Source of the DNA: JAIEOG01 sp964519985
GTDB lineage: Bacteria; Bdellovibrionota; FAC87; UBA2466
DNA length: 64,000 bases
NCBI GenBank assembly: GCA_964519985.1
Contig: CAZFMF010000005.1
Location: forward strand, 62,001 to 126,000
Direction: 5' to 3'
Both the position numbers and the translations under genes were made by a program. Each line of letters starts with the position of its first letter. The first letter of the stretch is position 1. The notes below the pieces were generated by a model, which was not told the DNA's origin, made no database searches, and saw nothing but the letters and a program-made list of their open reading frames with translations. This document shows, one piece after another, positions 15,684 through 25,380 of the stretch.

Positions 15684-17924
15684 TTAGTTCGCCGGATTCA
15701 GATAGAACGGATACGCCGAGACCTCGGTCACCACCGGCGCTTCCGGTTTCGGGAACGTCCACGACTTCACGCGTGCCACGATACAGTTACCGAGCGCACT
15801 GTCGCCAAGCGTGCTTTCCTTAACACTCGCCGACTGCACGATCCCATTCGGCGCGATGTTGAAGGCCACGACCACCTTACCGCGCAGACCTGGATTACGC
15901 TGCAGGGCCGCATCGTAACAAGCACGGATTTCGGAACGGTGCCGCTGCACGACTTCATTGATGACGTCTTTAGGAAGCCCCGAAAGGACTTGAACGTTCT
16001 CGGACACGATATTGACCGAGTGTTCGCCCTTCTGACCCAACCGGCCGGGACCCGAGATCCCTTCGCCGATGCCGTTGCCTTCGAACCCACGACCCAAGCC
16101 ACCGGTCGACGGTCCGTCGATACCAATGGTTTTGCCGCCGCCGCCGACGTCAACGCCTTTGAGGCCTTTGCCTCCGGCGCCCGCCGACTGCTCGATGGAC
16201 TTACCCTGCATCCCGGAAACCGCTTTATCGAACGACTCGAAGCCGCCCGTATTTCCGGTGTTGTTGACCAGTTTGTTCAAGTCGGATTTGAAACCACTGC
16301 GACTGAGCGCCTCGAGCATGCCGAGTTTCTTGGCTTGCTGCGGTTGCACAACCTTTTGCGCCGGTTTCGGCGCGGCGGCGACCGGTTTCGCGGGCGCGGG
16401 AGGCGCCGGCGGGGCCGGTTTCGGCGGTTCCGGTTTTTTCTGTTCCGTCTTGGGCGCCATCGCCTGCGGCTTCTCGGGCTTTTTCGGCGCGTCGGGCTTG
16501 CCGACTTCGCCTTCGGGTTGGGCGGCTTTGCCGCCCTCGCCCTTCACCGATCCGCCTTCCTGCGTCTTGGCGTCCTTCACCACGACGGCATCCGGAATCT
16601 TCGGCCGCTTTTTAATGACGACCTTGGCGATACGCTCCGGGACCATGTCGATCGCCACCGGGAGCGGCTCCTTAATGAAGCTGGAAGCCACCATTAAGAG
16701 CGCCATCAGCAAGAATGAGCCAATGAGCGTACGTAGGAAAATCGCGTCGTTCTCAAATAGCGGCGCTGCCTTGATGCGCGGAGCCGGACGCACGTAGAGC
16801 ATGAAAAAATTGATATTGCCGATCGAGACTTTCGCGAAGTCTTCCTGCTTCAGAGAGACGACGTAGTAATCGGCAAAGCGTTTCACGAATTTTTCTTCGC
16901 GCAAGTCGGACAGGCTGTAGATCTTGTCGCGCGCGCGGATCGTGCCCTTCATGTCATCGGTGAACGCCAGGTAGGCGGTACCGTCTTCTTCAATCGTAAT
17001 CAGGGGAAACTCTTCCGGAATGCCTTCGCTCGGAATGATGTATTCGTTCGACGGCGACTCTCCGACGGTCAGCACGACCGGATCAAAATAGTTCGAAACA
17101 TCGAGAATATGGTCGCCCCAAAGCGCCGTGACTTCGAACTCCCGCGCGTGATCGGGGGCTTCGAACGCCTTTTCGAGTTCTTCGGGCAGCAGATCGTCGT
17201 CGGAACGGCGGCTGCGGCGATCTTCGATGCGGCGTTCCAGGCTCGTAATGTCGAAAACCCGCCGGTCGCCACGACGCCGATCGCCCAAACGGCGTTCGTA
17301 GTCGAGGTCGGAACGACGGTCCATGCCGGCGCGGCGGTCTTTGTCGACGTTTTCGGGAAGCTGCGGCGGATCCTCCTTGGCGGTGCGACGCTCACCTTTG
17401 CGCTGCTCGGATCGACGGTCACCGTCGCGGCGATCGGTCAGCCGGTTCTCTTCCGGAAAGGCGTCTTTCTTGCGGCGCTCCGTGGGCTGCTTGGTACGGC
17501 GCTCGTCCTTGCCCCCGCCGCCATCCCGAGGGATGTCGACTTGGGTAGACTCGCCGTCGAAAACCGGGCGGCCTTCGAAGGACGGCTGAGAGCTCATGGC
17601 AACGCCCGAGCCCTTGGAAACTTTGATCTCGATGTAACCGAGTTTCAGCGTATCGCCGAAGGAGAGTTTGGATTCGACAACTTTCTTCCCGTTGACGAAT
17701 GTGCCGTGAGAGCTCGCCAAGTCGGTGATCAAAACATTGCCGTTACGCACTTCAATGAGGGCGTGGATACGCGAAACGCGCGGGTCGTCGATGCGAACGT
17801 CGGCGGAGAGAATGCGTCCGAGAACGATCTTCTCTTTCACAAATTCGCTGGCGTGGACAATCTTGCCGTCCTCACCGATGACATCCAGTCGAATGGGGAC
17901 GATATCGTTCGTTTTCGCTTCCAT
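15684..17924 (-). CDS. FHA-domain envelope protein with AgmX/PglI-type tail (GltG-like)
   Basis: A 746-residue protein. An N-terminal FHA domain spans residues 30-105 (VLGRILSADVRIDD, RVSRIHALIEV, SSHGTFVNGKKV), which binds phosphothreonine. Then come a linker at about 140-250 crowded with ERR/DRR repeats, a second folded cytoplasmic region, one membrane segment at about 396-419 (TLIGSFLLMALLMVASSFI), a Pro/Lys/Ala-rich periplasmic stretch, and a C-terminal AgmX/PglI domain (EIRACYDAALQRNPGLRGKV). This is the plan of GltG/PglI of the Myxococcus gliding-motility complex, which links the inner-membrane motor to the periplasm. Genes upstream (to 24320) fit the same machine. The orthology is inferred. 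Confidence 0.75.
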   Translation of the reverse strand: MEAKTNDIVPIRLDVIGEDGKIVHASEFVKEKIVLGRILSADVRIDDPRVSRIHALIEVRNGNVLITDLASSHGTFVNGKKVVESKLSFGDTLKLGYIEIKVSKGSGVAMSSQPSFEGRPVFDGESTQVDIPRDGGGGKDERRTKQPTERRKKDAFPEENRLTDRRDGDRRSEQRKGERRTAKEDPPQLPENVDKDRRAGMDRRSDLDYERRLGDRRRGDRRVFDITSLERRIEDRRSRRSDDDLLPEELEKAFEAPDHAREFEVTALWGDHILDVSNYFDPVVLTVGESPSNEYIIPSEGIPEEFPLITIEEDGTAYLAFTDDMKGTIRARDKIYSLSDLREEKFVKRFADYYVVSLKQEDFAKVSIGNINFFMLYVRPAPRIKAAPLFENDAIFLRTLIGSFLLMALLMVASSFIKEPLPVAIDMVPERIAKVVIKKRPKIPDAVVVKDAKTQEGGSVKGEGGKAAQPEGEVGKPDAPKKPEKPQAMAPKTEQKKPEPPKPAPPAPPAPAKPVAAAPKPAQKVVQPQQAKKLGMLEALSRSGFKSDLNKLVNNTGNTGGFESFDKAVSGMQGKSIEQSAGAGGKGLKGVDVGGGGKTIGIDGPSTGGLGRGFEGNGIGEGISGPGRLGQKGEHSVNIVSENVQVLSGLPKDVINEVVQRHRSEIRACYDAALQRNPGLRGKVVVAFNIAPNGIVQSASVKESTLGDSALGNCIVARVKSWTFPKPEAPVVTEVSAYPFYLNPAN

Positions 17925-17932
17925 GGCGGCCC

Positions 17933-18286
17933 TTATTTCATTTGCCGAGACGAATCGATGACTTCCGCATCGAAGTTCTCGCGCATGCGAATGATGCTTC
18001 TCGCCTTCACGTCTTTGATATTCGAAACGTAGGAGCCCGACGGCTTGTTGTGGATACCGTCGATTCCTACCCCTTCAAAATCGTAGCTCGTTTTCTTTTT
18101 GTACTTCACGGTCGTTCCGTCCGATCGCTTCTCGATCACGTAGTCGCCGGAGTCGCCGCGACTGCTCACGGACGGTGGCGCTTTCGGATTCGACTTGGCC
18201 GCCGACGGCACCCGCTTTTCCGCAAACACGGGAGTCACCGCGACCAAGAAAAGCAGACCGGCCAGAATGTAAAAATGTATTTTCAT
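17933..18286 (-). CDS. Small periplasmic protein in Glt-like cluster
   Basis: A 117-residue protein with a signal peptide (MKIHFYILAGLLFLVAVTPV) and a polar mature part. DGTTVKYKKKTSYDFEGVGIDG and KARSIIRMRENFDAEVIDSS are the only ordered-looking segments. Its position, 8 bp upstream of the FHA gene and 9 bp downstream of the large TPR gene, and its size recall the small periplasmic GltF of Myxococcus, but I cannot show homology from the sequence alone. Confidence 0.55.
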   Translation of the reverse strand: MKIHFYILAGLLFLVAVTPVFAEKRVPSAAKSNPKAPPSVSSRGDSGDYVIEKRSDGTTVKYKKKTSYDFEGVGIDGIHNKPSGSYVSNIKDVKARSIIRMRENFDAEVIDSSRQMK

Positions 18287-18295
18287 CTCTTTGTC

Positions 18296-21200
18296 TTATC
18301 GCCAGTTTCTGAGCGTTTCCTGAGCCTTAGCCGATTCGCGACCGCCGTTTTGGATGTAGCGCGTCATCAATTGCTGCGCCTTTTCTTTTTGGCCCAAGCG
18401 ATTGCCCAGGATCAGCGCGTCATTGTAAAGCACCGCCATCGCCTTGGGGTTCTCGCCGATAAACTCGTTGTAGACGTCGTGCGCTTCCTGGAACTTCCCC
18501 TGACCTTCCAACGCGACGCCTAGACCCAAAACCGCCTCTTCCGACTGGTCGTCAATCGCCTCGGCGCGGCGGAACATTTTTTCGGCGTCCGAGTAACTAC
18601 GACTCTGCAGATAGATCGCACCCAAATTCGTATGCGCCGCGGCGGACGGAGGATCGGCTTTGGTCGCTTTCTGGAAATACTCTAACGCGGCCGGCCGATT
18701 GCGTTCGGCCAATGCTTGCAGACCCAGGCTATTGTAGATTCCCGACTTCCACTCAAAGTTCGAATCCTTCTCGAGCTGGTTGAAGAAGTACTGGGCCATC
18801 TCTTCTTTTTTCACCTTGTGGTAATGCGTGGCCAGGATGAATAGCGCCCGTTTTTCCGTTGGATTCTTGGCAACGAAGTCTTTGATCTTGCGTTCGACAC
18901 CCTCACCGCGCGATCCGGCGATGGAGGCCAGGTAATCGAGGTAGCGGCCCTTGTCGTCGGGACTAGGTACGGTGCTGTCCCAGGCCTTCACGCGATCCGA
19001 AGCCACATTGGGCTGGGGCGACTGGCCGCCCACTTCCACCGCGGCTTCCGCCTTGGCCCGCGCGCGGCATTTGCCGGCAAACTCATTGGTCACATGGAAC
19101 TCAACCGCCTTTTGCGCGCAGACTTTGTAAAACTCCTCCGCCTGCTTATCCAAGACGGTAACCACTTCTGACTCGAGTTTCTTCAAGCCGATTTCGGCTT
19201 CTTTGCGCTCATCGCCCTTCATTTTGGCGGGGATGCTCACCTTCCGGAACGTGATGCCGTAGTTCGCGAAGCTTTCGGCCTTATCGTGAAGCGCCGCCAC
19301 TCCCCACTCCGGAACCCCTAAGTCGATCACTTTGTCGTAACCCATGCCGAGGTTCTTCAGGCGCCGCTGTTTCAAACCCACCAAATAAACCAGGTCTTGA
19401 ACCGGGAAGCGGATCTCCGTTTTCTCGTACGCGTCCCGCTGTTTCGCCATCGCCTGGTATTCATTTTCGGCGATGTAAAAGGCGGCCATGCCGATGTTCT
19501 TCACCGACTTGCCCGAAGCATTGAAAAGGGCGCGAATTTCACGGACCGTGTCTTGCTTGGCGGACGCCTTTCCGGCCGAATCGTATTGGCGGGCCAGGTC
19601 GCCCAGAATGACCAGCTTGTCTTCGGCCTTCGGGGTATCGCGCACGAGTTGGCGGTAAATCTTGGCAAAACCTTCCCAGTTGCCCTGCTTGCGATAGAGT
19701 TTGGCCAAGCTGATTTGGATCGCCTTGGCTTCTTCGTGGCTTACGTTACCCGAGCGCGTGTACTCGTTGTAACGCTCCACCGCCGCCGCGTTGTGCTCCA
19801 ACATCTCGGCGAATAGCGCCGAGTTGTAGAGCGCCTTGCGGGCTTCCTTGTTCTTGGGCTGATTCTTGTGGAAATCGTGATACAGCTTTTGGGCTTCTTC
19901 GAAGTCGTACAGTTTCTCGGCGTTTTTCGCCATCGCTAGCATCAAAGTCTCGGAATATTTCGACTTCGGATACTTCGCGATGAATTGTCGGGTTACCTCT
20001 TGCGACTTCAGAGTTTCGCCCGCTTTTTCGTAACTCACGAGCGCGTTGTATAGGGATTTTTCGGCCAGCTCACCACTCGGATCCGATTTATAGAGGGCCA
20101 TGTAGGTTTCGGCCGCTTTGGCCCACTTGTTATCGGCTTCGAGCTTTTCGACCTGTTTGAAGCCGATCTGAGAGCTGATCGTCTTCATCTCGGCTTGGAA
20201 CTTCTTATCGCCGAGGTCAGGCATCTGCGCGAACTTCCGGGCCATCTGATCGAGGCCGTCGTAGTTCTTCTGCATGTTCAAAACGTCGAGCACGATGTAC
20301 GCGGCGGTGGTGGCGCTGCGGTGCTTCGGGTGGTCCTGCGCAATCTTTACGAAGAGCTCCATCGCCCGATCGAAGTGATGGTAGCGGTAGTAAATCGCGG
20401 CGATGCGAAACTGCACGTCCACGATGCGAGACCCCTTCGGGTACTCCTTCATATAGTACTGCGCGATTTCGATGAATTTCTGTTCGCCCTCCGGAATATC
20501 CCGGGGATCCATATCCATCTTTTTCTGCTGTTCTTCGGTATAACGCTCAATCTTTTCGACCTTGGCGGTCAGCTGGTCCAACGCCAGCAGCGCATTGTAA
20601 ACCGCCTCGTCGGTCATCTTGTCTTTGGGCGTAATCTTAGACGCTTCCATGTAAGCGTCGGCTGCGTTCAGCCACTTTTTCTGGCCGTACAAAACTTCCG
20701 CTTTGTAGAAGAGAAATTTTTTGCGGTCCGCGTGCTCCGGATAGTTGCGCAGCATCGAATCGTAGAGCGTGAGCGCGTAACCGTAAAGCGCCTTGTTGGA
20801 ACCCTTTTGGGCCGAGGCGTGGTAGAAATAGGCCGCCTTAGTCCCCTCTTCTTCCAACGTCTTCAGCGTGCTCTTGAGCTCCGCTTTGTCGCCCCGGAAA
20901 CTCGACGCCCAGTCGGACTTGGGGCCGTAGTGATCGAGCGCGTAAGCGAGCGCCTCGACCGCCTTCTCGGTTTTATCCATGCGATTGAGCGATTCGTAGA
21001 TTCCCAACTGGATCATCGGCGCTTCGACCGAATCGGGCGCTTCGTTCATCAGGCGCTGGTAGGCCTTGATCGCTTCGGCATCCCGGGCTTTGGTGCGCAT
21101 GATGTCGGCGATCTGGCGTAGGTTCTGGATCGCCTTGTCTTTGCCGACAGTGTCGTAAAAGAAATCCATCGCGTCGTCGATATTTCCGGCATCGCCGTAG

Positions 21201-22117
21201 AACACCACGAGATCGCGAAGGGCTTGCTCGCGCAAGTTGAACTTGGCGGGGTCGTTGGATCCTTCCAGATCTTTCACCAGACGCTTCATGTCCCGAAGCG
21301 CCTTATCCCCGCGCATCAGATTCAGCTCGCACCAGGCCAGTTTGTAATTGGCGTAGTGGAACATCGGGGAATCTTTTTGGTGGGCTAAGATCGCGAACTT
21401 CGCGTGGGCCGCCTTGAAATTGTTTTTGTCGAAATAATAGTCGCCCAAGTAGATGACGGCGTCCTCATACTTGCGGCTCTTCGGGAACTGCTTCACCAAG
21501 CGTTCGAGATATTTCGCGCCTTTATCCCGCTTGCCGCCTTCCATCTCCACAAAGCCGATAAAGAAGATGATTTCGTCGATTTTGGGGTGCTTGGGGTACT
21601 TGCGCTCCAATTCATAGAAAAGGGTAAGCGCATCCTTTAAGTATTTTTTCGAGCGGGTATTGTCCGGCTTGGGCATCGCCGTTTTCTTGCCCGCGGTCTT
21701 GTCCGTTTCCCACTGTTGGAGCTTGGCGGTCAGGATTTCGGTCTCCTGATAACTCAGCTCCATGTACTTTTCGGCGTAGAGCTGGCCTAAGCGCAAGAGC
21801 ATGTTCTCGCGATTGATATTCAGACCCGAATCCATCTGCTGACGCAAGAGCTTGATCGCCTCCTCGCGCTTCTCCGACAAGAAAGCTTCTTTCGCGAAGA
21901 GGAACTTTTTCAGATCGACTTTAGGGGTTTTCTGACGGATGGCGTTTTTCACCGAGAATCGCTCGGAAACATAGAGTTTCCCGGCGCCACTCGGTCCGCT
22001 GCTCGTATTCTTCGTCAGTTCGAAATTTTTGTAAGGGCTCGTATCCCGTGCACCCAAAGCGCCCGTCGATACAATCGCCGCCACCGTCAAGATTTGTACA
22101 GCCGCCTTAGTTAACAC
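18296..22117 (-). CDS. Large exported TPR-repeat protein (GltD/AgmU-like)
   Basis: About 1,273 residues from GTG 22117, which has GGAG seven bases upstream and overlaps the previous stop by 11 bp; the open frame to 22219 is antisense-like noise. A signal-type start (LTKAAVQILTVAAIVSTGAL) is followed by some 25 helical TPR units, for example KYLERLVKQFPKSRKYEDAV, LYDSMLRNYPEHADRKKFL and a classical C-terminal set (AAHTNLGAIYLQSRSYSDAE). Size and position match the periplasmic scaffold GltD (AgmU) of the gliding complex, which connects inner- and outer-membrane parts. That assignment rests on architecture and neighbours. Confidence 0.7.
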   Translation of the reverse strand: MLTKAAVQILTVAAIVSTGALGARDTSPYKNFELTKNTSSGPSGAGKLYVSERFSVKNAIRQKTPKVDLKKFLFAKEAFLSEKREEAIKLLRQQMDSGLNINRENMLLRLGQLYAEKYMELSYQETEILTAKLQQWETDKTAGKKTAMPKPDNTRSKKYLKDALTLFYELERKYPKHPKIDEIIFFIGFVEMEGGKRDKGAKYLERLVKQFPKSRKYEDAVIYLGDYYFDKNNFKAAHAKFAILAHQKDSPMFHYANYKLAWCELNLMRGDKALRDMKRLVKDLEGSNDPAKFNLREQALRDLVVFYGDAGNIDDAMDFFYDTVGKDKAIQNLRQIADIMRTKARDAEAIKAYQRLMNEAPDSVEAPMIQLGIYESLNRMDKTEKAVEALAYALDHYGPKSDWASSFRGDKAELKSTLKTLEEEGTKAAYFYHASAQKGSNKALYGYALTLYDSMLRNYPEHADRKKFLFYKAEVLYGQKKWLNAADAYMEASKITPKDKMTDEAVYNALLALDQLTAKVEKIERYTEEQQKKMDMDPRDIPEGEQKFIEIAQYYMKEYPKGSRIVDVQFRIAAIYYRYHHFDRAMELFVKIAQDHPKHRSATTAAYIVLDVLNMQKNYDGLDQMARKFAQMPDLGDKKFQAEMKTISSQIGFKQVEKLEADNKWAKAAETYMALYKSDPSGELAEKSLYNALVSYEKAGETLKSQEVTRQFIAKYPKSKYSETLMLAMAKNAEKLYDFEEAQKLYHDFHKNQPKNKEARKALYNSALFAEMLEHNAAAVERYNEYTRSGNVSHEEAKAIQISLAKLYRKQGNWEGFAKIYRQLVRDTPKAEDKLVILGDLARQYDSAGKASAKQDTVREIRALFNASGKSVKNIGMAAFYIAENEYQAMAKQRDAYEKTEIRFPVQDLVYLVGLKQRRLKNLGMGYDKVIDLGVPEWGVAALHDKAESFANYGITFRKVSIPAKMKGDERKEAEIGLKKLESEVVTVLDKQAEEFYKVCAQKAVEFHVTNEFAGKCRARAKAEAAVEVGGQSPQPNVASDRVKAWDSTVPSPDDKGRYLDYLASIAGSRGEGVERKIKDFVAKNPTEKRALFILATHYHKVKKEEMAQYFFNQLEKDSNFEWKSGIYNSLGLQALAERNRPAALEYFQKATKADPPSAAAHTNLGAIYLQSRSYSDAEKMFRRAEAIDDQSEEAVLGLGVALEGQGKFQEAHDVYNEFIGENPKAMAVLYNDALILGNRLGQKEKAQQLMTRYIQNGGRESAKAQETLRNWR

Positions 22118-23588
22118 AGCTGCTCTCCGTCGTGTAAACGTATGTGCCCAGTTCGTCTTCCCAATATTCGCCGGCGAACGGCCAGAAATGGTAGTTTTCG
22201 CCCACGCTGGTTTCCACATCGACCACGCGTTTCGGCGGCAGGCCCTTCTGGCCTTCGATCAGTTCCTTCTCGCCGGTGACGATTTCGACCTTCAAATAGT
22301 TGGCTTGTTCGCGCTGCGCCGTAAGTTCGCGCATCTTGCGACCGTGGATCTTACGCAGGTCTTGACCGATCTCGCGCTCCATCTGAGCGATAGCTTCGTC
22401 GACGAGTTTCGCCAAACGCTGGATCTGCTCGTTGCGACCGAGACGTCCCAAGTCACTGCGTTCCCGCCGCAAAACTTCCAGCACCTTCATTGATTTCGAA
22501 ATACCTTCGTCCCGCTTGGCGAAGTTCACGAAAGCTCGGTTCAAGCCCTTACCCGAAGCGAAGGCTTCGTAGTAGGAGTTGTCGCTACCCATTTGGCTCG
22601 ACTCATTCTGCATCGCACGTAGGATCGGATCGTAGATCGTGAAGAACTGGGCCAAGGTCTGGCGCATTTCTTCGTATTTGCAGAGGGAAAATAGGATCGT
22701 GGCGCGCAAGACGTACCCCTCCCCCACCAGGTCTTCCTGGTAGAAGGGCGAAAGCACGGTGTGCAAGTTCCCTAACGAAACCGTCGTATCGTTTACGCGT
22801 AGCAACGGCCAGCTCGCTTCGAGCAAAATCGTCAGCCAGTGCGGTGAGGAACTCGTGAACTGAGCATACATTTCGATGGAGCGTTCGATTTGACCGGCGG
22901 AATAGGCCGAGCGCGCCAAATTGAGTTTTGCGAGATCCTTCAGTGCCGCTTTGTCTTTCTCGCGACCACACGCCTGAATGGCCCGTTCGAAGTTCGCGAT
23001 CGCCTCTTTGTAGTTCTTTTGCCGCGTCGCCACGACGCCGAGCAAAAACGCCGCTTTGGCGAAGAACGGATTCTCCGGGTGCACCGATTTCAGGTAGCTC
23101 GCCGCCTTACTGTCGTCGCCGACACTATAGTAATGAGCGCCAATCGCGTAGTTAGAGTGCGCGGCTACACTGGACGAGATGAAGCTGCCGGGTAGCGCCT
23201 GCAGGGCCTTGCCCGCGCGCTCGATCATATTCAATTTGTCCGTAATGATAACCGCGTTCTTAATCGCTTTTTCGTAAACCTGTTTGTTCTGCGCATCGGC
23301 GGTGAGCAACACATTGCGGAACGACGTGTAGCTCGCGTAGTACATGCCGAGTTCGAAGAGCGCTAAACCTTGATAGTAGTAAGCGAGATTGCGATCGCCG
23401 GGGGTAGCCGCCGTTTGCACGGCCTGGCCAAAAAGCTCGATGGCGCGGGCGTGACGGCCTTTTTCATATTGCAGCTTACCCAATTCGAGCGCAGATCGCG
23501 GCGGCTGCGCTTGCGCACGACGTTCGGCGAACGTCGGACGCCCGACGAGAATGGTAAGGCTGAGAATCGCCCAAACCGCCCTTTTCAT
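22107..23588 (-). CDS. Exported TPR protein (GltE/AglT-like)
   Basis: A 493-residue protein with a signal peptide (MKRAVWAILSLTILVGRPTF) and TPR helices through about residue 300: ALELGKLQYEKGRHARAIELF, NYAIGAHYYSVGDDSKAASYL, KNYKEAIANFERAIQ. A coiled-coil-prone region and a C-terminal domain with FWPFAGEYWEDELGTYVY follow. Length and place are those of AglT/GltE in Myxococcus. Its stop overlaps the start of the 1,273-residue TPR gene, so the two are translated together, in keeping with subunits of one periplasmic assembly. Confidence 0.7.
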   Translation of the reverse strand: MKRAVWAILSLTILVGRPTFAERRAQAQPPRSALELGKLQYEKGRHARAIELFGQAVQTAATPGDRNLAYYYQGLALFELGMYYASYTSFRNVLLTADAQNKQVYEKAIKNAVIITDKLNMIERAGKALQALPGSFISSSVAAHSNYAIGAHYYSVGDDSKAASYLKSVHPENPFFAKAAFLLGVVATRQKNYKEAIANFERAIQACGREKDKAALKDLAKLNLARSAYSAGQIERSIEMYAQFTSSSPHWLTILLEASWPLLRVNDTTVSLGNLHTVLSPFYQEDLVGEGYVLRATILFSLCKYEEMRQTLAQFFTIYDPILRAMQNESSQMGSDNSYYEAFASGKGLNRAFVNFAKRDEGISKSMKVLEVLRRERSDLGRLGRNEQIQRLAKLVDEAIAQMEREIGQDLRKIHGRKMRELTAQREQANYLKVEIVTGEKELIEGQKGLPPKRVVDVETSVGENYHFWPFAGEYWEDELGTYVYTTESSCVN

Positions 23589-23597
23589 GGAATCCCC

Positions 23598-24320
23598 TTA
23601 GTTGCTCGGCATCTTCGGCAGCCAGAAACTCAAAGACACCGTGAACGCGTAGTTGTTTCTTAGCTTGCTGGTATCCGCGCCCGTCACCCGATCGGTCGAC
23701 TGCTCTTTGTAGATGTAGTCGCGGAAATCGAAACGCATCGAAAACCATTCCTTGAAGAAAAGCCGAAAGCCGACGCCCGGAAACACGGTGAGGTATCCGT
23801 GGCTCTCGGTCTTGGCCAGACCTGCCCCGAGCGTGAAGAAGGGCTCGATGTAGGCGATATATTGCGAAAAGGTGGCCAGCTTTCCGTAGAACGGCGTGAC
23901 TTGCAGTCCACCGGTCAAAAAGTACAGGAGACGCTGCTCATCGATGTTGATCTTGGCTCCCACCTGCTCCTTGTTGATATCGTCCGTGAAGCTGCTGAAA
24001 AAAGTCTTGGTGTAGACGAAGCCGGGAAGCTCGATGGCCAGCCAGTCATTAAAGTGAAACGTTGCGCTCGCGCCGCCAAACAAAGTGCGACGAACGGTGC
24101 CGAAGGGAACGCCGCCAAACATCACCGGCGTCAACTCGAGTCGATGATTCTTGCGCGTGTATTTGCGCTGAACCACCACGACCTCCTCGTCGGGAACCGT
24201 GCCGATTTCGGCCAACTGTTCTTCAATGATATTGGCCCGGGCCGGCGTGGCGTTTACCACAAACCAAAGCGCCATGAACACGAAGGCGGACCGGTTCGGA
24301 TCGCGGAAAAGTTTCTTCAT
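23598..24320 (-). CDS. Outer-membrane beta-barrel protein in Glt-like cluster
   Basis: A 240-residue protein with a signal peptide ending at ATPARA, followed by strands in the style of the myxobacterial outer-membrane barrel family (TPVMFGGVPFGTVRRTLFGG, ATFHFNDWLAIELPGF, IAYIEPFFTLGAGLAKTE, WFSMRFDFRDYIYKEQ) and a final strand FTVSLSFWLP. First gene of the leftward cluster, 9 bp from the TPR gene. In Myxococcus, GltA/B/H barrels of this size form the outer-membrane part of the gliding machine, and this protein probably has the same position. Confidence 0.7.
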   Translation of the reverse strand: MKKLFRDPNRSAFVFMALWFVVNATPARANIIEEQLAEIGTVPDEEVVVVQRKYTRKNHRLELTPVMFGGVPFGTVRRTLFGGASATFHFNDWLAIELPGFVYTKTFFSSFTDDINKEQVGAKINIDEQRLLYFLTGGLQVTPFYGKLATFSQYIAYIEPFFTLGAGLAKTESHGYLTVFPGVGFRLFFKEWFSMRFDFRDYIYKEQSTDRVTGADTSKLRNNYAFTVSLSFWLPKMPSN

Positions 24321-24450
24321 GGTGATGTTTGGGTAAAGAAATGGCTCTTAAAGGAGCTACTCATCATTATAGGGCACACGCCGGGGATTGACCAGAAAAC
24401 CTAACGGCAATACCCTTCGCCAATTACCGTCAACTTCGGGAGAGCGCGGC

Positions 24451-25380
24451 ATGTCAGTCGATACATCGGAAATCAAATTCGTTTGGCAGGATGGAAAAAT
24501 GGTGCGCTACGGCGATGCCAAAGTTTCCGTGCTTTCGCATAGCCTGCATTACGGCACCGCGGCATTCGAGGGGATCCGCGCTTACCAAACGACCGATGGA
24601 CGGACGGCCATTTTTCGCGCGGAAGAGCATTTCCGCCGTTTGAACGATTCGTGCAATACGCTGGATCTGGTGATGGAAACCACGCTCGGCGAATGGATGT
24701 CGGCGGCGACCGAGATCATTCGGAAGAATGAATTTAAGGAATGCTACCTTCGGCCCATTGCCTTCGTGGACGATACGTTTCGCGGTCTGAAGCTGCCGCA
24801 GGGCGCCAAGGCGCGCACCGCGTTGATCGCTTGGCCGTGGGGCAAGTACATGGGAGATGAAGGGGCCACCAAAGGTATTAAGGTCGCGGTGTCCAGTTAC
24901 CGCCGCCCCGATGTCGCTACCGGTTTGCCGTGGGCGAAACTCAGCGGCAACTATCTCAACTCCGTGCTCGCGCGGCGTCAAGCCACGCTGAACGGCCATG
25001 ACGAAGCCATCTTGCTCGACACGCAGGGCTACATTGCCGAAGGCTCGGGCGAGAATATCTTCATGGTGAAAAACAACGTGCTCATTACTCCACCTAAGGG
25101 CGCGATTCTCCCCGGCATCACCCGCGATAGCGTGATGCAGCTAGCCAAGAGCCATGGCTGGGAAGTGCGCGAGGAGTTCATTACCCGGAATCAGATCTAC
25201 CTAGCCGACGAAGTCTTTTTCACCGGCACGGCAGTGGAAGTGACGCCCATTCGCGAAATCGACGGACACGCCATCGGCACCGGCAAGCCAGGCGAAATCA
25301 CCCGCACCCTCACCGACAGTTTCTTTAAGGTAGTGCGCGGCGAAAACCCCGCCTTCAAACACTGGCTAACGTACGTGTAG
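24451..25380 (+). CDS. ilvE: Branched-chain amino acid aminotransferase
   Basis: About 309 residues from ATG 24451 (GGGAGAG upstream). Fold-type IV PLP transaminase: opening IKFVWQDGKMVRYGDAKVSV, then HSLHYGTAAFEGIRAY. The PLP lysine is in LPWAKLSGNYLNSVLA, followed by GYIAEGSGENIFMVKNN and a phosphate-binding FFTGTAVEVTPIREIDG. It catalyses the last step of valine, leucine and isoleucine synthesis, or the first of their breakdown, exchanging amino groups with glutamate in the cytoplasm. It stands alone, divergent from the Glt-like cluster and converging on a surface-repeat gene across a REP-like element. Confidence 0.92.
   Translation: MSVDTSEIKFVWQDGKMVRYGDAKVSVLSHSLHYGTAAFEGIRAYQTTDGRTAIFRAEEHFRRLNDSCNTLDLVMETTLGEWMSAATEIIRKNEFKECYLRPIAFVDDTFRGLKLPQGAKARTALIAWPWGKYMGDEGATKGIKVAVSSYRRPDVATGLPWAKLSGNYLNSVLARRQATLNGHDEAILLDTQGYIAEGSGENIFMVKNNVLITPPKGAILPGITRDSVMQLAKSHGWEVREEFITRNQIYLADEVFFTGTAVEVTPIREIDGHAIGTGKPGEITRTLTDSFFKVVRGENPAFKHWLTYV

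Noticed and set aside
15603..16697. Long plus-strand ORF (364 codons) opposite the FHA gene
   Set aside because: It is antisense to a protein with clear FHA and AgmX/PglI domains, has His/Arg-rich shadow composition, and has no ribosome-binding site.
20195..21121. Plus-strand ORF inside the large TPR gene
   Set aside because: Leu/Arg/Val-rich antisense composition typical of a TPR shadow; the opposite strand has regular TPR periodicity.
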